A DNA stretch of 58,181 nt from an uncultured Clostridia bacterium. GTDB taxonomy: Bacteria; Bacillota; Clostridia; Lachnospirales; CAG-274. Below are positions 18,671 through 27,218 of this stretch, one piece after another. A model generated the notes under the pieces. That model searched no databases. It was not told the DNA's origin and saw only the letters and a program-made list of their open reading frames with translations. Numbering within the stretch: position 1 is the first letter of the stretch; every line of letters begins with the position of its first letter. Made by a program: the position numbers and the translations under genes. The stretch is taken from positions 1-58,181 of the forward strand of contig CALWDX010000015.1 of assembly GCA_944376805.1 (NCBI GenBank), written 5' to 3'.

Positions 18671-20140
18671 TTAGTTTTTAAGTTGTTCTAAAGTGTAAGT
18701 TTTATAGATAGATTTTGAGCCTCTTGGTGCTGTTTCATACATTATAGCAATATCATTATTTGGCAATTCTGTTAAACAAGAATATTGAAACTCACCACTA
18801 TTAACTTGCTCTTTATATTTCCAATCTACATTATATCTTGTTTTTCCTTCACTATCTTTATATTCATCTATTAATCCAACTCTTATTATACCATTATTTC
18901 TATTTGGACCTTCTGGGCTAGATAAAATTATAGCATCTTTTCCATCTACTTTTTGGCTATAATTTATAACAGATATCATACAACCAGAGCCATTATGACC
19001 ATAAGGTAAGCCCTTATCTTGTTTTAAAGGTTCAAATGTTACACCACCGTCAAAGCTATCTGCATAACCTATATAACCAGCACTACCTCTAGCATACATT
19101 CTAACAGTGCCATCTGGTAATTGTATTAATTGAGCCTCACTAGCTTTACCTGGGCTATCTTGTTGGCTTAAAGTAACTCTGTTTCCTCTGCTCCAAGTTT
19201 TTCCGTTATCATCACTATATATAACACCGCTTCTTTCTCCATCTTCGCTATCATATATAGGCACTAAAATTCTACCTTTGTATTCACCTTCTGTTATAGT
19301 AAATCCTCTTCCTGGGCCTGTTCCCATAAATCTTTCATTATCTCTTTTTAAATAATTTAAACACATTGGATCACTCCAAGTTTTACCACCATCTTCGCTT
19401 GATATAGTCCACATATAAGATGTTGAAAATACTTTAAAAATAGAATCTTTGTAAAAAATATTCATAGGAACTTCTTTACCATTGTAGCTGCCATTAGGAT
19501 TTTTTTGTTTAACTTTTAATTGTTCTCCATTTTTATATAGGTTAAAATAACCGTCTACAGAATATTCTGTAGCATTACCTTGCTCATCAAATATTTTATT
19601 ATCTTTTATATAATAATTAAAATTGTTAAAGTTTATTGTATCTTTGCTTGTTGTTAATGCTAAATATTTTTCACCGTTAATAGTTTTATAGCCTGAGCCT
19701 GCTTTTGCATTAGGATAACCATAGCCTGCTGGAAATACGTCTACTGTAAGATGAATTTTACCATCTAATCCTTGCACAATGTTTGTATCTATAAATGATG
19801 CACTATTAGATGTTCTACCACTATCGTTAGAATAATCTCCAAAATAATAAGGGAAAGTTGCTTCTGACCATACGTTATCTTTTAATGTCATTAAAGCTAT
19901 ATCAATATTGTTAGGTGAATCTGCTTCAGAGCCAAACCTTGCATCTATCGTTGCAAAAACCGTTCCATCGGCTAACGTATACATTGCAGGTATTCTATGA
20001 TAGCTTGAACCTGTAGACTGCTCGTTAAAAATTTGTTGCCCACCACTATCATTATTTTGCGTAGATGCAAATGCTAAATTTGAAAAAACACTAAAACTAA
20101 ATACAGAACTTAAAAATAATGCTAAAACTTTTTTCTTCAT
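18671..20140 (-). CDS. Secreted exo-alpha-sialidase (GH33)
   Basis: Releases terminal sialic acid from host glycoconjugates outside the cell. The signal peptide (MKKKVLALFL onward) probably ends at AFA, residues 24-26. HRIPAM (48-53) holds the RIP motif with the first catalytic-triad arginine. Asp boxes (SxDxGxTW-type) are at about 248-255, 309-316 and, degenerate, 362-369. EAQLIQLPDG (335-344) contains the conserved Glu. An insertion at about 150-235 interrupts the propeller, as in NanI/IT-sialidase-type enzymes, so a trans-type activity cannot be excluded. There is no LPXTG. AAAGGTGG precedes ATG 20140; an in-frame GTG at 20152 overlaps that SD. Confidence 0.93.
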   Translation of the reverse strand: MKKKVLALFLSSVFSFSVFSNLAFASTQNNDSGGQQIFNEQSTGSSYHRIPAMYTLADGTVFATIDARFGSEADSPNNIDIALMTLKDNVWSEATFPYYFGDYSNDSGRTSNSASFIDTNIVQGLDGKIHLTVDVFPAGYGYPNAKAGSGYKTINGEKYLALTTSKDTINFNNFNYYIKDNKIFDEQGNATEYSVDGYFNLYKNGEQLKVKQKNPNGSYNGKEVPMNIFYKDSIFKVFSTSYMWTISSEDGGKTWSDPMCLNYLKRDNERFMGTGPGRGFTITEGEYKGRILVPIYDSEDGERSGVIYSDDNGKTWSRGNRVTLSQQDSPGKASEAQLIQLPDGTVRMYARGSAGYIGYADSFDGGVTFEPLKQDKGLPYGHNGSGCMISVINYSQKVDGKDAIILSSPEGPNRNNGIIRVGLIDEYKDSEGKTRYNVDWKYKEQVNSGEFQYSCLTELPNNDIAIMYETAPRGSKSIYKTYTLEQLKN

Positions 20141-20160
20141 AAATATAACCACCTTTACTA

Positions 20161-21312
20161 TTAATTATTTTCAATATTACCTACATAAATACTATTTGTT
20201 CTAACCCCTGGTTTAATCTCTCCGTTTATTAAAACAATAGAACTATCATCTTTTATTAAACCAGCACCACAAGGTGCATCAAAAGGCACTTTTCCTATAG
20301 TTTTCCAACTATCACTTTTACTATTGTATATTAATATTTCTTTGTTCCAATTATATTGGTATGGATCTAACCTAAAATAAATATCTCTAAATTTTTCTAG
20401 TTGTTCATCTTTTAATGTGGTTAAATTTTTAACCGCATTATCATAAACTGTTTTATCAAAACCACCTATAACTAACATTTCATCATCATTAATCTTTATA
20501 GAGCTAGCACCATATAATGATATTTCTTTACCATTAATATTAACAGGTGCTACCTTTTCCCATTTATTTTGGCTAATATTATATTTATATCCATCTGTAT
20601 ATATAATATCTCCGCCACCGCTAAATAAATAAATTTCATCATTTAAAACTTGTGCAACGGCCTGATTTCTTACAAAATTATCATTTAGAGTATTAAGCTC
20701 TTTTATAAAATTGTCATCTAAATTATAAGATATAAATCTATTACTAGGCTTACCATCTTGTTTTCCAAAACCAATATATAAAATGTTATTATGCTCAACT
20801 GCTATACCATCTGTTATAGTAAAAGGTAAATCGCCTATTTTTTCATATTTTATTTTTCCGTTAGATTGTGTAAAAAGTGTTATATCGTTGGCATTTTCAT
20901 TGTTTGTGCTACCACCTATATAATAAACACCTTTATCTGTAGTAACAGAGCTACCGTAAGCTATTTCAAAGGGCAATTGTTGTTGATCAACTATTTGTAT
21001 ATTATTATCTTCATCTTTTTTTAACAAATATACATCTTGGTAAGTTTTTTTAGCTCCACCTTCTAAAACGCTTTTTTCTGGAAAGTTTGCTCCACCACCA
21101 ACAATTATATAATCATTTATCTTTCCATATAAAACACCTGCCGTGCCTATATTTTTTTGATAGCCTTTTTGTGGCGGTAGCTCTCCGCTATGTTGCCATA
21201 ATATTTTATTAATAGATTTTTCTTGGTTATCGGCTTCTTTAAACCCACTTAATGTTGTTATAAATATACTAGCTATTAAAATTCCACTTAGACTTTTCTT
21301 TAATCTTTTCAT
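20161..21312 (-). CDS. Secreted kelch-repeat sialic acid mutarotase (NanM-like)
   Basis: A beta-propeller of the cyclically permuted mutarotase/NanM family, which speeds conversion of alpha-Neu5Ac released by sialidase to the beta anomer. The N-terminus is a signal peptide (RLKKSLSGILIASIFITTLS) with no lipobox cysteine, so export is predicted. Kelch-type strands with GG and W pairs recur (YIIVGGGANFPE, VYYIGGSTN, IYLFSGGGD, MLVIGGFDK). LPPQKGYQKNIGTAG near residue 46 is typical of the family. AAAGGAG precedes the ATG. It lies between nanK and the sialidase gene. Family identity is strong; activity is inferred from E. coli NanM. Confidence 0.87.
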   Translation of the reverse strand: MKRLKKSLSGILIASIFITTLSGFKEADNQEKSINKILWQHSGELPPQKGYQKNIGTAGVLYGKINDYIIVGGGANFPEKSVLEGGAKKTYQDVYLLKKDEDNNIQIVDQQQLPFEIAYGSSVTTDKGVYYIGGSTNNENANDITLFTQSNGKIKYEKIGDLPFTITDGIAVEHNNILYIGFGKQDGKPSNRFISYNLDDNFIKELNTLNDNFVRNQAVAQVLNDEIYLFSGGGDIIYTDGYKYNISQNKWEKVAPVNINGKEISLYGASSIKINDDEMLVIGGFDKTVYDNAVKNLTTLKDEQLEKFRDIYFRLDPYQYNWNKEILIYNSKSDSWKTIGKVPFDAPCGAGLIKDDSSIVLINGEIKPGVRTNSIYVGNIENN

Positions 21313-21375
21313 AATAGTATCTCCTTTAATATTTAAAAATACTATATTATAATTATTTAATTACTAAGGGTTAAA

Positions 21376-22263
21376 TTATTTCTGTCTAGCTAAAAAATTA
21401 TAATATGCACCTATCATACCTGCATTATTTTTATATTGAGCAAATTTTATTTTAGTGTTTTTTAATATTGGCTCTATTAAATATTTTTTTAAATTATCTA
21501 ATATTTTATCATATAAATAATCTTTTTGAGCCATTATACCTCCGCCTAAAACAACGGTTTCTGGATTTATAACATAGCATATATTAGCTATGCCATATGC
21601 TAAATTATCACAAAGTTTGTCTATTTGCTCTATACAAACTTTATCACCTTGTTTTGCTTTTTCAAAAATTATTTTACCATTAATTTCATCTTTATTTATG
21701 TTTAAAGCATTTGCCGTATTTTTCACTAGAGCTGTTGTAGATGCAATATTTTGAAATGTATCGTTAAATATATTCATATATCCTACCTCACAACCACTAT
21801 TTGAAAAACCGTTTATAACTTTGTTATTTATAATAATACAACCACCTATACCTGTACCTATTGTAAGGCATAAGCTAGAATGTGTATTTTTAGAAGCACC
21901 TACATAACTTTCACAAATGCCCGCACAATTTACGTCATTTTCTACCTCACAAGGAATGTTAAAAAGTTTCTCAAAAGATTTTTTATAGTTTATACAAGTA
22001 TAGTTTGGGATAGACTCATTGGCATATATTATTTCACCTGTATCGGCATTTACCATACCAGCTGTTGATATACATATGCCAACTATATTTTTTTGTAAAA
22101 TATAGTCCTCACATATATTTTTTACTTTATCAAAAATATATTTTCCACCTTTAAATGCCTCTGTTTCTGTTTCATTAGCCTCTAAAATATTTCCGTCTTC
22201 TTCTATGATACCATATTTTATCATAGTTCCGCCTATATCTATACATACATATTGTTTTTTCAT
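21376..22263 (-). CDS. nanK: ROK-family N-acetylmannosamine kinase
   Basis: Phosphorylates ManNAc at O6 using ATP, after NanA cleaves sialic acid. The N-terminal phosphate loop is CIDIGGTMIKYGI (7-19), ENDVNCAG holds the catalytic Asp, and TIGTGIGGCIIINN is the second nucleotide motif. The Cys-rich zinc motif of many ROK proteins is lost: the region reads FSNSGCEVGYMNIF, with one cysteine. This also occurs in some Gram-positive NanK and glucokinase homologues. AAGGTG precedes the ATG, which overlaps the yhcH stop by 4 bases (ATGA), so the genes are coupled. Specificity is assigned from the operon. Confidence 0.92.
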   Translation of the reverse strand: MKKQYVCIDIGGTMIKYGIIEEDGNILEANETETEAFKGGKYIFDKVKNICEDYILQKNIVGICISTAGMVNADTGEIIYANESIPNYTCINYKKSFEKLFNIPCEVENDVNCAGICESYVGASKNTHSSLCLTIGTGIGGCIIINNKVINGFSNSGCEVGYMNIFNDTFQNIASTTALVKNTANALNINKDEINGKIIFEKAKQGDKVCIEQIDKLCDNLAYGIANICYVINPETVVLGGGIMAQKDYLYDKILDNLKKYLIEPILKNTKIKFAQYKNNAGMIGAYYNFLARQK

Positions 22264-22709
22264 ATTTTCACCTTAAATATAGCTTTTTTTACTTTTGTAG
22301 GCTTACAAACATTTACGGCAGTCATATGAGCATCATTAGGATAACAAATTAAAAAATCTTCTTTTTGTAAAACAACACTTGTTTTTACATCTCCTGCAAG
22401 TGGTAAAAAATCATCTTTTTCTACAAATTGTTTTTGCTCCATATTTTTTATAAAATTAATATTTATAATTTCTTCTCCATCTAAAATAAAATGTATGTCT
22501 AAATAATTTTTATGGGCTTCCCAAAATCTTTTATCTTCTGTTTTTGTTTCATATTCAACTATATTTACAAATAGATTTTTCCCATCTATTTCATAGCTAC
22601 CTTTATCTAAAGATGCTAAATCATTTTTATTTATATATTCAAAACATTTTTTTATATTTTCTGGTAAAAAACTATATTCTTCTATATTTTTTATGTTACT
22701 ATATATCAT
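22260..22709 (-). CDS. YhcH/YjgK/YiaL (DUF386, NanQ-type) protein
   Basis: A 149-residue cupin-like protein of the family that includes E. coli NanQ (YhcH), shown to help open cyclic sialic acid inside the cell for NanA. Conserved features visible are WEAHKNYLDIHFILDGEE (about 84-101) with metal-ligand histidines, and CYPNDAHM near the C-terminus. GGGAGG lies 7 bases before the ATG. It follows the symporter by 15 bases and overlaps nanK. The anomerase role is inferred from the family and operon. Confidence 0.88.
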   Translation of the reverse strand: MIYSNIKNIEEYSFLPENIKKCFEYINKNDLASLDKGSYEIDGKNLFVNIVEYETKTEDKRFWEAHKNYLDIHFILDGEEIININFIKNMEQKQFVEKDDFLPLAGDVKTSVVLQKEDFLICYPNDAHMTAVNVCKPTKVKKAIFKVKI

Positions 22710-22724
22710 AACAAAACCTCCCTT

Positions 22725-24221
22725 CTATTCTTTATAATAAATAGTTGCTTTTTCATTAATATTGCTATTTTGTTTAAAAAATTTACTTGCTATAAGACCT
22801 ACTACTAAAGATAAAACAATAGATATTATAGCATAAGACCAGCTTGTAATAGATGGCACTTTATATTTTATAAATATAATAACTATAGATGCAGCTATAA
22901 ATGCTATAAAAGTACCTTTTGCATTAGCAGATTTTGTAAATGCACCTAAAACAAATATACCAACTAATACGCCTAATACTAAGCCCATAAATGCATTAAA
23001 TGTTTCATAAGCAGATTTAATATTACCATTAGCAAGTAACATTGCAACAATTATTGTTAATATACCAACACCTAATGAAATATATTGAGCAAGTTTTGTT
23101 TGTTGAGCTTCGCTTATATCTTCTTTAATAAAAGGTTGAATATCTAAGCTCCAGCTTGTAGCAACAGAGTTTAAACCTGTTGATAAAGTAGATTGAGCTG
23201 CCGCATATATAGCTGCTAATACTATACCTGTTATACCAACTGGTAGCTCATATGCTATATAATGAGCAAAAATTTTATCTCTTGTAACATCTGCAACAGA
23301 CGGATCGTTAGCATAAAATACTGATAATCCTGTACCTATTAAATAAAATACTGTTGCTATAAATAAAGATAAAACACCGTTAGTAAGCATCATTTTGTTT
23401 AATTGTTTTCTATCAGTTGTTGTTGTAAATCTTTGTACTATATCTTGGCTAGATACAAAAGATGCAAATGTATTAAAACCAGAGCCAACCAAAATTATAA
23501 ATGCACTTGTTTTAAATATATTAATATCAAAGAAATGTTGTTCAGGCGATAAAAATTTACCATTGTGTGTAAGCTGGTCTAAAATAACAGGAAAACCACC
23601 ATCTATTTGAGTTATTAAATATATTAAAGCAAATACAACACCTGCTATTAATATAGCTCCTTGTGTAAAATCTGTCCATAAAACAGATTTTATACCTCCT
23701 GTATAAGAATATACAATAGCTATAACACCCATTACAACAATTAAAATATTTACATTAATTTTCATAAGCGGTGCTAACGCAATACAAGGAAGGAACATAA
23801 TAATAGACATACGCCCAACTTGGTATATGATAAACATAACTGCACCTAATATTCTAAGCCCTTTGCTACCAAATCTAAGCTCTAAATAATGATAAGCAGT
23901 ATCTATATCTAATCTACTATAGATAGGTAAGAAAAATTTTATAGTTAAAGGTACTGCTATAAAAAGTCCTAACTGAGCAAACCATAATAACCAGGTATCT
24001 GCATAAGAGTTACCAGCCAAAGATAAAAAAGATATAGGACTTAAAAGAGTAGCAAATATAGAAACACTTGTTACCCACCAAGGAATAGTTCCATCACCTT
24101 TAAAAAACTCTTTTCCTTTCATATCTTTTTTAGAAAACACTATTCCAACTAATAGAACTGCTGCTAAATAAACTATAAGTATAACTAAGTCTATTTTCGT
24201 AAAACCAACACCAGAGCTCAT
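22725..24221 (-). CDS. Sodium:solute symporter (SSS family), putative sialic acid transporter
   Basis: A 498-residue membrane protein with about 13 hydrophobic segments and the SSS signatures GKEFFKGDGTIPWWV (about 35-49), RFGSKGLRILG and GSGFNTFASFVSSQD. It probably couples Na+ entry to uptake of free sialic acid, as SiaT/NanT-type SSS proteins do in staphylococci and Proteus. The assignment comes from its place between nanA and yhcH. The SD is unusually G-rich (TTAGGGGGAG, 24227-24236 on the minus strand). A 15-bp hairpin separates it from nanA. Confidence 0.88.
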   Translation of the reverse strand: MSSGVGFTKIDLVILIVYLAAVLLVGIVFSKKDMKGKEFFKGDGTIPWWVTSVSIFATLLSPISFLSLAGNSYADTWLLWFAQLGLFIAVPLTIKFFLPIYSRLDIDTAYHYLELRFGSKGLRILGAVMFIIYQVGRMSIIMFLPCIALAPLMKINVNILIVVMGVIAIVYSYTGGIKSVLWTDFTQGAILIAGVVFALIYLITQIDGGFPVILDQLTHNGKFLSPEQHFFDINIFKTSAFIILVGSGFNTFASFVSSQDIVQRFTTTTDRKQLNKMMLTNGVLSLFIATVFYLIGTGLSVFYANDPSVADVTRDKIFAHYIAYELPVGITGIVLAAIYAAAQSTLSTGLNSVATSWSLDIQPFIKEDISEAQQTKLAQYISLGVGILTIIVAMLLANGNIKSAYETFNAFMGLVLGVLVGIFVLGAFTKSANAKGTFIAFIAASIVIIFIKYKVPSITSWSYAIISIVLSLVVGLIASKFFKQNSNINEKATIYYKE

Positions 24222-24256
24222 AACTACTCCCCCTAACTCTAATTTATATTTCTTAT

Positions 24257-24302
24257 AATTTATATATGTGAAAAATTATTAAATTTCTCACATATATAAA
24301 TT
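24257..24302 (-). promoter_or_regulatory. Intercistronic hairpin between nanA and the symporter gene
   Basis: A perfect 15-bp inverted repeat (24257-24271 and 24288-24302, 16-base loop) begins 10 bases after the nanA stop. It lacks a good T-run downstream on the minus strand, so I read it as an mRNA stability or partial-termination element rather than the operon's end. Confidence 0.5.
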
Positions 24303-24311
24303 TAAAACTTT

Positions 24312-25196
24312 TTATTTAAAATATTTTTCATACATAGCTTTTGCTTTTTCTTTTTGGCTTTCTGTAATTAGAGACATTGGCTTTTTACAATATCCTGCAT
24401 CTACCCCTTGTAATTGTAATAAATATTTTAATGTTTGATATAAACCATTACCTAAAATATCTGTTATCAAATCATTTGTAATATTTTGAATTTCAAAAGC
24501 TTCTTCAACTTTTCCTTGTTGTGCCAATTCAAAAATTTGTCTAGCTCTTATACCATTTACATTAAATGTTGAGCCAATAGCACCATCTACTTTTAAAACT
24601 GTAGCAGGTAACATCATTTCATCAAATCCTGCATAAATAAGGTGCTCTGGATAGGCCTTTCTAAGTCTTTCTAATAAATAAAAGTCTGCCGCTGTAAATT
24701 TTACACCTATTATTTTCTCATTTTCAAATAATTCTCCAAATTGTTCTACACTAATGTTAACCCCTGTTAAAAATGGTATTGAATAAATTATAAGATAATT
24801 ATCAACGCTATTTATAATAGTATTGTAGTAATCTTTAATCTCTTCAAAGCTAAATTTATAGTAAAATGGAGTAACGGCAGATATAGCATCATAGCCAAGC
24901 TCTGTAACATATTTTGCAAGCTCTATAGATTCATTTATATTTAAAGAACCTACTTGAGCTATAAGTTTAATATCATTTTTAGCCTCATCTTTTGCTATTT
25001 CAAAAATTTTTTTCTTTTCTTCTGTAGATATTAAAAAGTTTTCACCTGTTGAACCACCAACATATAAACCGTCAACTTTCATTTTATCAATATTATGTCT
25101 TACTATTTGTCTTATACCTTGCTCATTAATATTACCTTGTTCATCAAAAGATGTTAATAATGCACTAAATATACCTTTTAAATCTTCTTTTTTCAT
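24312..25196 (-). CDS. nanA: N-acetylneuraminate lyase
   Basis: Class I aldolase cleaving sialic acid to ManNAc and pyruvate. The 294-residue product has the family's GSTGEN (GxxGE) near residue 44, IYSIP with the catalytic Tyr (about 134-138), and GVKFTAADFYLLER with the Schiff-base Lys. The C-terminal half has GFDEMMLPATVLKVDGAIGS. The start is ATG 25196, 8 bases after AAGGAG; an upstream ATG at 25238 would add 14 hydrophobic residues ahead of the SD and is rejected. First gene of the nan operon, divergent from the RpiR regulator. Confidence 0.96.
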   Translation of the reverse strand: MKKEDLKGIFSALLTSFDEQGNINEQGIRQIVRHNIDKMKVDGLYVGGSTGENFLISTEEKKKIFEIAKDEAKNDIKLIAQVGSLNINESIELAKYVTELGYDAISAVTPFYYKFSFEEIKDYYNTIINSVDNYLIIYSIPFLTGVNISVEQFGELFENEKIIGVKFTAADFYLLERLRKAYPEHLIYAGFDEMMLPATVLKVDGAIGSTFNVNGIRARQIFELAQQGKVEEAFEIQNITNDLITDILGNGLYQTLKYLLQLQGVDAGYCKKPMSLITESQKEKAKAMYEKYFK

Positions 25197-25242
25197 AGCT
25201 ATTGCTCCTTTTTTATATAATATTAAATAAATTTTCATTTTT

Positions 25243-25289
25243 ATTAAAATAATTTATATATATATTATATTTATGAAAATTATTTTAAT
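25243..25289. promoter_or_regulatory. 13-bp inverted repeat at the nan promoter (candidate operator)
   Basis: ATTAAAATAATTT (25243-25255) is repeated in inverted orientation at 25277-25289. One arm covers the end of the -35 and the spacer of the nan promoter; the other lies just past the expected start point. Shorter ATTTTCAT/ATGAAAAT arms extend the symmetry. Binding here would block RNA polymerase, which fits repression by the divergent RpiR protein. Confidence 0.5.
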
Positions 25290-25292
25290 CAA
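25264..25292 (-). promoter_or_regulatory. Promoter of the nan operon
   Basis: TTGATT (25287-25292) and TATAAT (25264-25269) are separated by 17 bases on the minus strand, about 65 bases before the nanA start. Confidence 0.65.
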
Positions 25293-25447
25293 TAGTAATT
25301 ATATTTAAAGTTTTTAATATTTTTTTATTTACTTTGTATATATATATTTTTTTTAATATTATAATAAATAATTTTATGTTAATTATTTATATATTATTAT
25401 TATTTATATATTATTTTTTATTAATTTATTATATTAAAATTATTTTA

Positions 25448-25475
25448 TTGAATTATATATTTATTATGATATAAT
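25448..25475 (+). promoter_or_regulatory. Promoter of the RpiR regulator gene
   Basis: TTGAAT (25448-25453) and TATAAT (25470-25475) are 16 bases apart, 33 bases before the ATG. It is distant from the nan dyad, so autoregulation is not obvious. Confidence 0.45.
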
Positions 25476-25507
25476 AATATATATATTTTAAACTATGGTG
25501 ATAAAAA

Positions 25508-26320
25508 ATGAATATTTTAGAAATAATACAACTAAATTATCCTAAATTTTCTTTAAAAGAACAAAAAATAGCAAACTATATACTAGAAAATGCTAAATTT
25601 ATAGAAAATATGAATATTACTATTTTTGCTAAAAATTGTAATGTTTCTACTGCTACTGTAACTAGATTTTGTAAAAAAATAGATTGTCAGACTTTTGCTA
25701 ATTTAAAAATAAATCTTAGTTCAACATATTTAACTGTTCCTACAAGTAGTAATAAAAATAATCCATTATTAAAAGTACATTCTTTTTATAAAGATATTAT
25801 TAATATAACTAAACATATTATTAATATAAATGATTTAAAAATTTTATATAATAAAATAAAAAAAGCTAAAAGAATTTATATTTATGGTCTTGGTAGTTCT
25901 GGTTTAACTGGTACAGAATTTATGTTAAGGCTTTTAAGAATGGGATTTCATTGTCAAGCTATTACAGATTCTCATCTTATGATTATAAATAGTTCTATAT
26001 TAAATGAAAATGATTTAGTAATAGCTTTTTCTTTATCTGGTGAAACAGTAGACGTTATAAATGCTGTAAAATTAGCAAGAAAAAATAAATGTTTTGTAAC
26101 TTCTATAACAAGTTTTCCTACAAGTACATTAGCACAAAATTCTGACTTCTTTATTATTGTTCCAAATTCCAATTTATTAACTAAAAATACCTTTGTAAAT
26201 ACTCAATTTTCAACTATATATATTTTAGATGTACTTACAACTATATTTTTAGAAGAAAAAGAAATGAAAAATAAAATGAATATTACAATAAATACTATTT
26301 TAGAAAATCAAAAAAAATAG
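25508..26320 (+). CDS. MurR/RpiR-family regulator, probable sialic-acid regulator
   Basis: A 270-residue transcription factor with an N-terminal HTH_6 domain (about 1-75; NCNVSTATVTRFCKKI is the recognition region) and a C-terminal SIS sugar-phosphate-binding domain (about 125-250; YIYGLGSSGLTGTEFMLRLL and FSLSGETVDVI). Proteins of this type control nan genes in staphylococci and clostridia and respond to ManNAc-6-P or a related phosphosugar. Its divergent position beside nanA supports that role. GGTGAT precedes the ATG. The stop codon lies inside the terminator stem. Confidence 0.9.
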   Translation: MNILEIIQLNYPKFSLKEQKIANYILENAKFIENMNITIFAKNCNVSTATVTRFCKKIDCQTFANLKINLSSTYLTVPTSSNKNNPLLKVHSFYKDIINITKHIININDLKILYNKIKKAKRIYIYGLGSSGLTGTEFMLRLLRMGFHCQAITDSHLMIINSSILNENDLVIAFSLSGETVDVINAVKLARKNKCFVTSITSFPTSTLAQNSDFFIIVPNSNLLTKNTFVNTQFSTIYILDVLTTIFLEEKEMKNKMNITINTILENQKK

Positions 26321-26343
26321 GCAAATAAAAATTTGCCTATTTT
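26312..26343. terminator. Bidirectional terminator between the RpiR and YitT genes
   Basis: A perfect 14-bp stem (26312-26325 and 26330-26343) with a 4-base loop and T-runs on both strands. It overlaps the stop codon of the regulator and touches that of the YitT gene. Confidence 0.85.
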
Positions 26344-27218
26344 TATTTTTCTACAATACCTTTAAAACCTCTACCCATTACTTCACTAACATTAGCAATA
26401 ACAACAAAAGCATTTTCATCAATATCAGCTACAACTTCTTTAAGTTCTGGTATTTGTTTTTGTTTAACTATACAAAATATAACATTTTTTTTATTTTTTG
26501 TATACATACCATGTGCATCTAAAGCTGTTGCACCTCTATCAATAATATTTAATATACTATTTCCTATTTCTTCATATTTATCACTAATAATAAATACTGC
26601 TTTAGCAAAGTCAAAACCATCTACAACAATACCTATAACTTTACTAACTATAAATACACTCATAATTGCATATAATGTAGGTCTAATGCCAAATACAAGT
26701 ATACCCATAAAAATAATAGTAGCATCAATACATAAAAGTATTTTTGATACTTGAATATATTTAAAAAAATTATTAACTATAATAGCTAAAAGGTCTGTTC
26801 CTCCAGTACTACATCTATTTCTTATAATAAGACCTAATGCTATACCATCTAAAACAGCTCCAAAAACTGCTGCTAAAAATATATCTTCTGTAAATGTTGG
26901 TAAAAAATCTGTAATAGCCAAACAAAATGATAAGAAAAAAGTTGCAAATATAGTATTACCTAAAAATTTAAACCCAAATGTTTTATATGCTATTAAAAAC
27001 AAGGGTAAATTTATTAAAATATTACTTATTGAAAGTGGAAATGGTATACCAAATGCTCTTTTAAATACACTATCTAATATAATACCAAAACCTGTAACAC
27101 CACCTAAAACAAAGTGATTAGGTTTTAAAAAAACATTAAGCGAAACAGATAATAAAAAACAACCAATAACAATATTTAAATATTTTATAAATATTTTATT
27201 TTTTAATAGTTCTTTCAT
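26343..27218 (-). CDS. YitT-family membrane protein (DUF161/DUF2179)
   Basis: A polytopic protein of unknown biochemical function. Five or six hydrophobic segments (about 15-185) include the YitT-type NHFVLGGVTGFGIIL and RNRCSTGGTDLLA. A soluble C-terminal DUF2179 domain (about 200-290) has RGATALDAHGMYTKNKKNVI. Length is about 291. The start is ATG 27218 after AGGGTG; an in-frame GTG three codons earlier is less likely. It overlaps the end of the TagA gene by 23 bases, so it belongs to the wall-glycan transcription unit, although no wall role is established. Confidence 0.85.
   Translation of the reverse strand: MKELLKNKIFIKYLNIVIGCFLLSVSLNVFLKPNHFVLGGVTGFGIILDSVFKRAFGIPFPLSISNILINLPLFLIAYKTFGFKFLGNTIFATFFLSFCLAITDFLPTFTEDIFLAAVFGAVLDGIALGLIIRNRCSTGGTDLLAIIVNNFFKYIQVSKILLCIDATIIFMGILVFGIRPTLYAIMSVFIVSKVIGIVVDGFDFAKAVFIISDKYEEIGNSILNIIDRGATALDAHGMYTKNKKNVIFCIVKQKQIPELKEVVADIDENAFVVIANVSEVMGRGFKGIVEK

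Larger units (their letters stand above)
25197..25507. other. Divergent nan regulatory region
   Basis: 311 bases without a gene, almost entirely A and T, between nanA (minus) and the RpiR regulator (plus). It contains a near-consensus promoter for each direction and a 13-bp inverted repeat around the nan promoter. No riboswitch or small ORF was recognised. Confidence 0.7.
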
